From Lysobacter changpingensis (lineage in GTDB: Bacteria; Pseudomonadota; Gammaproteobacteria; Xanthomonadales; Xanthomonadaceae): a DNA stretch of 64,000 nucleotides. Under the pieces are notes generated by a model that saw nothing but the letters and a program-made list of their open reading frames with translations, did not search any database and was not told the DNA's origin. The first letter of the stretch is position 1; the number at the start of each line of letters is the position of its first letter. The position numbers and the translations under genes are program-made. The stretch spans positions 310,001-374,000 of the forward strand of contig NZ_JADWPE010000001.1 of assembly GCF_017308985.1 (NCBI RefSeq). Reading direction: 5' to 3'. Positions 62,158 to 64,000 of the stretch are shown here, piece by piece.

Positions 62158-62943
62158 ATGTGCCTGATTGCCCTTTCGTGGAATACGCATCCCCGCTACC
62201 GGCTGGCGCTGATCGCCAACCGCGACGAAGCCCATGACCGGCCGGCCTCGCCCGCCGCCACGGACCCGGTCGACCCGGCGCTGTACGGCGGGCGCGACCT
62301 GCTTGCCGGCGGCAGCTGGCTGATGGTGTCCACGAGCGGACGGCTGGCGGCCGTCACCAACGTCCGCGCCGGCGCGGCCGAAGGGCCGATGCCCCGCTCC
62401 CGCGGCGCGCTGGTGCGCGAGTTCGTGTCCGGGAACGGCCAGGTCGGCGCCCTCGCCGGCCTCGCCCCGCAGGCCGCCGGCTTCGGCCGCTTCAACCTGC
62501 TCGCCTTCGACGGGACGCGGCTGGCGTTCGCGAGCAACCATCCGGGCTTCCGGACCTACGACGTGGCGCCCGGCCTTCATGCCATGTCGAACGGCGATTT
62601 CGATGCCCCCTGGCCCAAGAGCGGGCACGCGAGCCGGGCACTGGAGCGCTGGCTGGCGAGTCCCGCCGCGCTCGAAGGCCAGACCGGCGACGACGCCCTC
62701 GCCCCGCTGTTCGACGCCCTCGCCGACACCACGCCCGCGCCCGACGCGACGCTGCCCGACACCGGTGTCGGGCTGGACCTGGAACGCCTGCTGTCGCCGC
62801 CCTTCGTGCGCGGCGAGCGCTACGGCACGCGCTGCAGCTCGATCGTCCTGGTCGAGGACGCGCGGCTGACCTTCGTCGAACAAAGCTTCGGTCCGAACGG
62901 CCTGCGCCTGGGCCGGACGCGGACGAGCTTCGCCATCGGCTGA
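62158..62943 (+). CDS. NRDE-family (TANGO2-like) protein
   Basis: A 261-residue protein with the diagnostic N-terminus MCLIALSWNTHPRYRLALIANRDEAHDRP. The cysteine at residue 2 is an Ntn-hydrolase-like nucleophile and NRDE follows the first helix. RLAAVTNVRAG and GTRCSSIVLVED complete the family pattern. Relatives occur from bacteria to animals, where TANGO2 is linked to heme handling; the bacterial role is unproven. It is the first gene after the divergent promoter region at 61975-62157. Confidence 0.88.
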   Translation: MCLIALSWNTHPRYRLALIANRDEAHDRPASPAATDPVDPALYGGRDLLAGGSWLMVSTSGRLAAVTNVRAGAAEGPMPRSRGALVREFVSGNGQVGALAGLAPQAAGFGRFNLLAFDGTRLAFASNHPGFRTYDVAPGLHAMSNGDFDAPWPKSGHASRALERWLASPAALEGQTGDDALAPLFDALADTTPAPDATLPDTGVGLDLERLLSPPFVRGERYGTRCSSIVLVEDARLTFVEQSFGPNGLRLGRTRTSFAIG

Positions 62944-63062
62944 ACGCGCACAAGTCCGCACCGGCGGCACGCAGCGATGCACGTCGCGCGCTACCCGGTG
63001 CCGGCGCGCGGGCCTACCATGGCGTCATCGCCCGCGCGCGCCATGGGTTCGCACGCACCCCC

Positions 63063-63980
63063 GTGGACACCCTCCTCCACCTCATCGCCGTCTACGGCCT
63101 GCTCGTCGTCTTCGTCAGCGTATTGCTGGACCAGGGCGGCATCCCCGTGCCGGCATACCCGCCGATCATCCTCACGGCCGCGCTGGCGACCGACCAGGGC
63201 AAGAGCCTGTGGCCGATCGTCGCCGTCGCGGCGCTCGCCGCGATCATCGCCGACTGGCTCTGGTACGTCGGCGGACGGCGGCTCGGCGCGAAACTGCTGC
63301 GGCTGATGTGCCGGCTTTCGCTGTCGCCGGATTCGTGCGTGCTGATGACCCGCGGCATCTACGGCCGATGGGGCCCGCCGTCGCTCATCGTCGCCAAGTT
63401 CATCCCGGGATTCGCCGCCGTCGCGACGACGCTCGCCGGCGAAACCGGCACGCGGCCGGGCCGTTTCCTGCTGTTCGACGGGATCGGCGCCGTGCTCTGG
63501 GCCGGTGTCGCGGTGGCGCTGGGCGCGATCTTCCATGAAGCGGTGAACGGGGTGCTCGACGGGCTCGAAACGCTCGGCCGCATGACCATCCCCGTGGTGC
63601 TGGCGCTGATCGCCGCCTTCGTGCTGTGGAAGCTGTGGCGCCGGCGCATGTTCCAGCGCCAGCTGCGCATGGCGCGGATCACGCCGGGCGAGCTGCGCCA
63701 GCTCATGGACGGCGAATCGCCGCCGCTGATCCTCGATGTGCGCCCCGCGCCGCAGCGCGCGCTCACCGGCTGGATACCGGGCTCGGTGTTCGTGCAGACC
63801 GTCCCGGAAGCCGTGCTGATGCCGCGCGAGGAAGTGATCGTCTACTGCGACTGCCCGAACGAAGCGTCCGCCGCAGTGCTGGCGCGCGCGCTCAACAAGC
63901 GCGGCTTCAAGCGCGTGCGTCCGCTCGCCGGCGGGTTCGATGCGTGGAAGAACGACGGGCACCTCGTGTCGTTCGAATGA
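63063..63980 (+). CDS. DedA-family membrane protein fused to a rhodanese domain
   Basis: A 305-residue protein starting with a GTG at 63063. Residues 1-200 are the DedA/SNARE-associated transmembrane part: LLDQGGIPVPAYPPIILTAAL, GRRLGAKLLRLMC, KFIPGFAAVATTLAGETG and several membrane helices. Residues about 215-300 form a rhodanese domain (PPLILDVRPAPQRALTGWIPG, then the active loop VYCDCPNEASAAVLA, with cysteine at the usual position). DedA proteins transport lipids or need the proton gradient; rhodanese domains handle sulfur. The fusion is known in proteobacteria but its joint role is not established. Confidence 0.85.
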   Translation: MDTLLHLIAVYGLLVVFVSVLLDQGGIPVPAYPPIILTAALATDQGKSLWPIVAVAALAAIIADWLWYVGGRRLGAKLLRLMCRLSLSPDSCVLMTRGIYGRWGPPSLIVAKFIPGFAAVATTLAGETGTRPGRFLLFDGIGAVLWAGVAVALGAIFHEAVNGVLDGLETLGRMTIPVVLALIAAFVLWKLWRRRMFQRQLRMARITPGELRQLMDGESPPLILDVRPAPQRALTGWIPGSVFVQTVPEAVLMPREEVIVYCDCPNEASAAVLARALNKRGFKRVRPLAGGFDAWKNDGHLVSFE

Positions 63981-64000
63981 CGCCTGTCACGCCGACCACG

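Overview
The window is a high-GC gammaproteobacterial chromosome segment that most resembles the Xanthomonadaceae, probably Lysobacter or a close relative. I infer this from the complete ccmABCDEFGHI operon, TonB receptors of the Oar type, a LacI-controlled sugar locus, DUF3011 proteins, the short ZipA, and interspersed palindromic repeats of the GTAGCCCGGG type. There is no rRNA, CRISPR array, insertion sequence or complete prophage. One tRNA gene is present, tRNA-Leu(CAA).

Layout. 1-13 kb (minus strand): the 5' part of gyrA, mtnA (methionine salvage), two tandem DUF3011 secreted-protein genes, then epmA, ligA, zipA and smc, read in the order smc-zipA-ligA-epmA. 13-33 kb: an MscS channel gene, then a dispersed carbohydrate locus. 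It holds an MsmK/UgpC-type ABC ATPase gene divergent from a GH1 beta-glucosidase gene, glucokinase, 6-phosphogluconolactonase, a GAF protein with a ruined GGDEF domain, and a long minus-strand cluster: LacI regulator, TonB receptor, GH144-like lipoprotein, solute-binding lipoprotein, two permeases and a large multidomain putative glycosidase. 33-38 kb: yciI-bolA, then scpA-scpB-rluB. 38-43 kb: an archaic Csu-type chaperone-usher pilus operon. 43-50 kb: a repeat-rich stretch, an AsmA-like protein, a YbaK-type deacylase, an OmpA-like lipoprotein, an omega-amidase and a YbdL-type aminotransferase. 50-58 kb: the cytochrome c maturation operon. 58-64 kb: metX or serine O-succinyltransferase, a cysteine dioxygenase-type gene, a DUF2214 membrane protein, tRNA-Leu, a truncated VgrG, small conserved proteins, and a DedA-rhodanese fusion.

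How the parts fit. The strongest system-level signal is a LacI-family regulon. A 14-bp palindrome centred on CG, of the form TGTAAACGTTTTCA, lies before the lacI gene and before the TonB receptor gene, and a third copy lies between the ABC ATPase and beta-glucosidase genes about 16-17 kb away. The main cluster encodes permeases and a binding protein but no ATPase, so the remote ATPase probably powers it. Together with the GH144-like enzyme, GH1 enzyme, Glk and Pgl, this reads as an uptake and breakdown pathway for a beta-glucan, possibly beta-1,2-glucan. A second theme is chromosome organisation: smc and scpAB lie about 21 kb apart. A third is sulfur metabolism: MtnA, YbdL, YafV, MetX/SST and the cysteine dioxygenase-like protein.

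Limits. Assignments rest on motif and family recognition from the sequence alone; no database search was run. Start codons were chosen from Shine-Dalgarno sites, gene overlaps, signal peptides and alignment memory, and are marked where uncertain.
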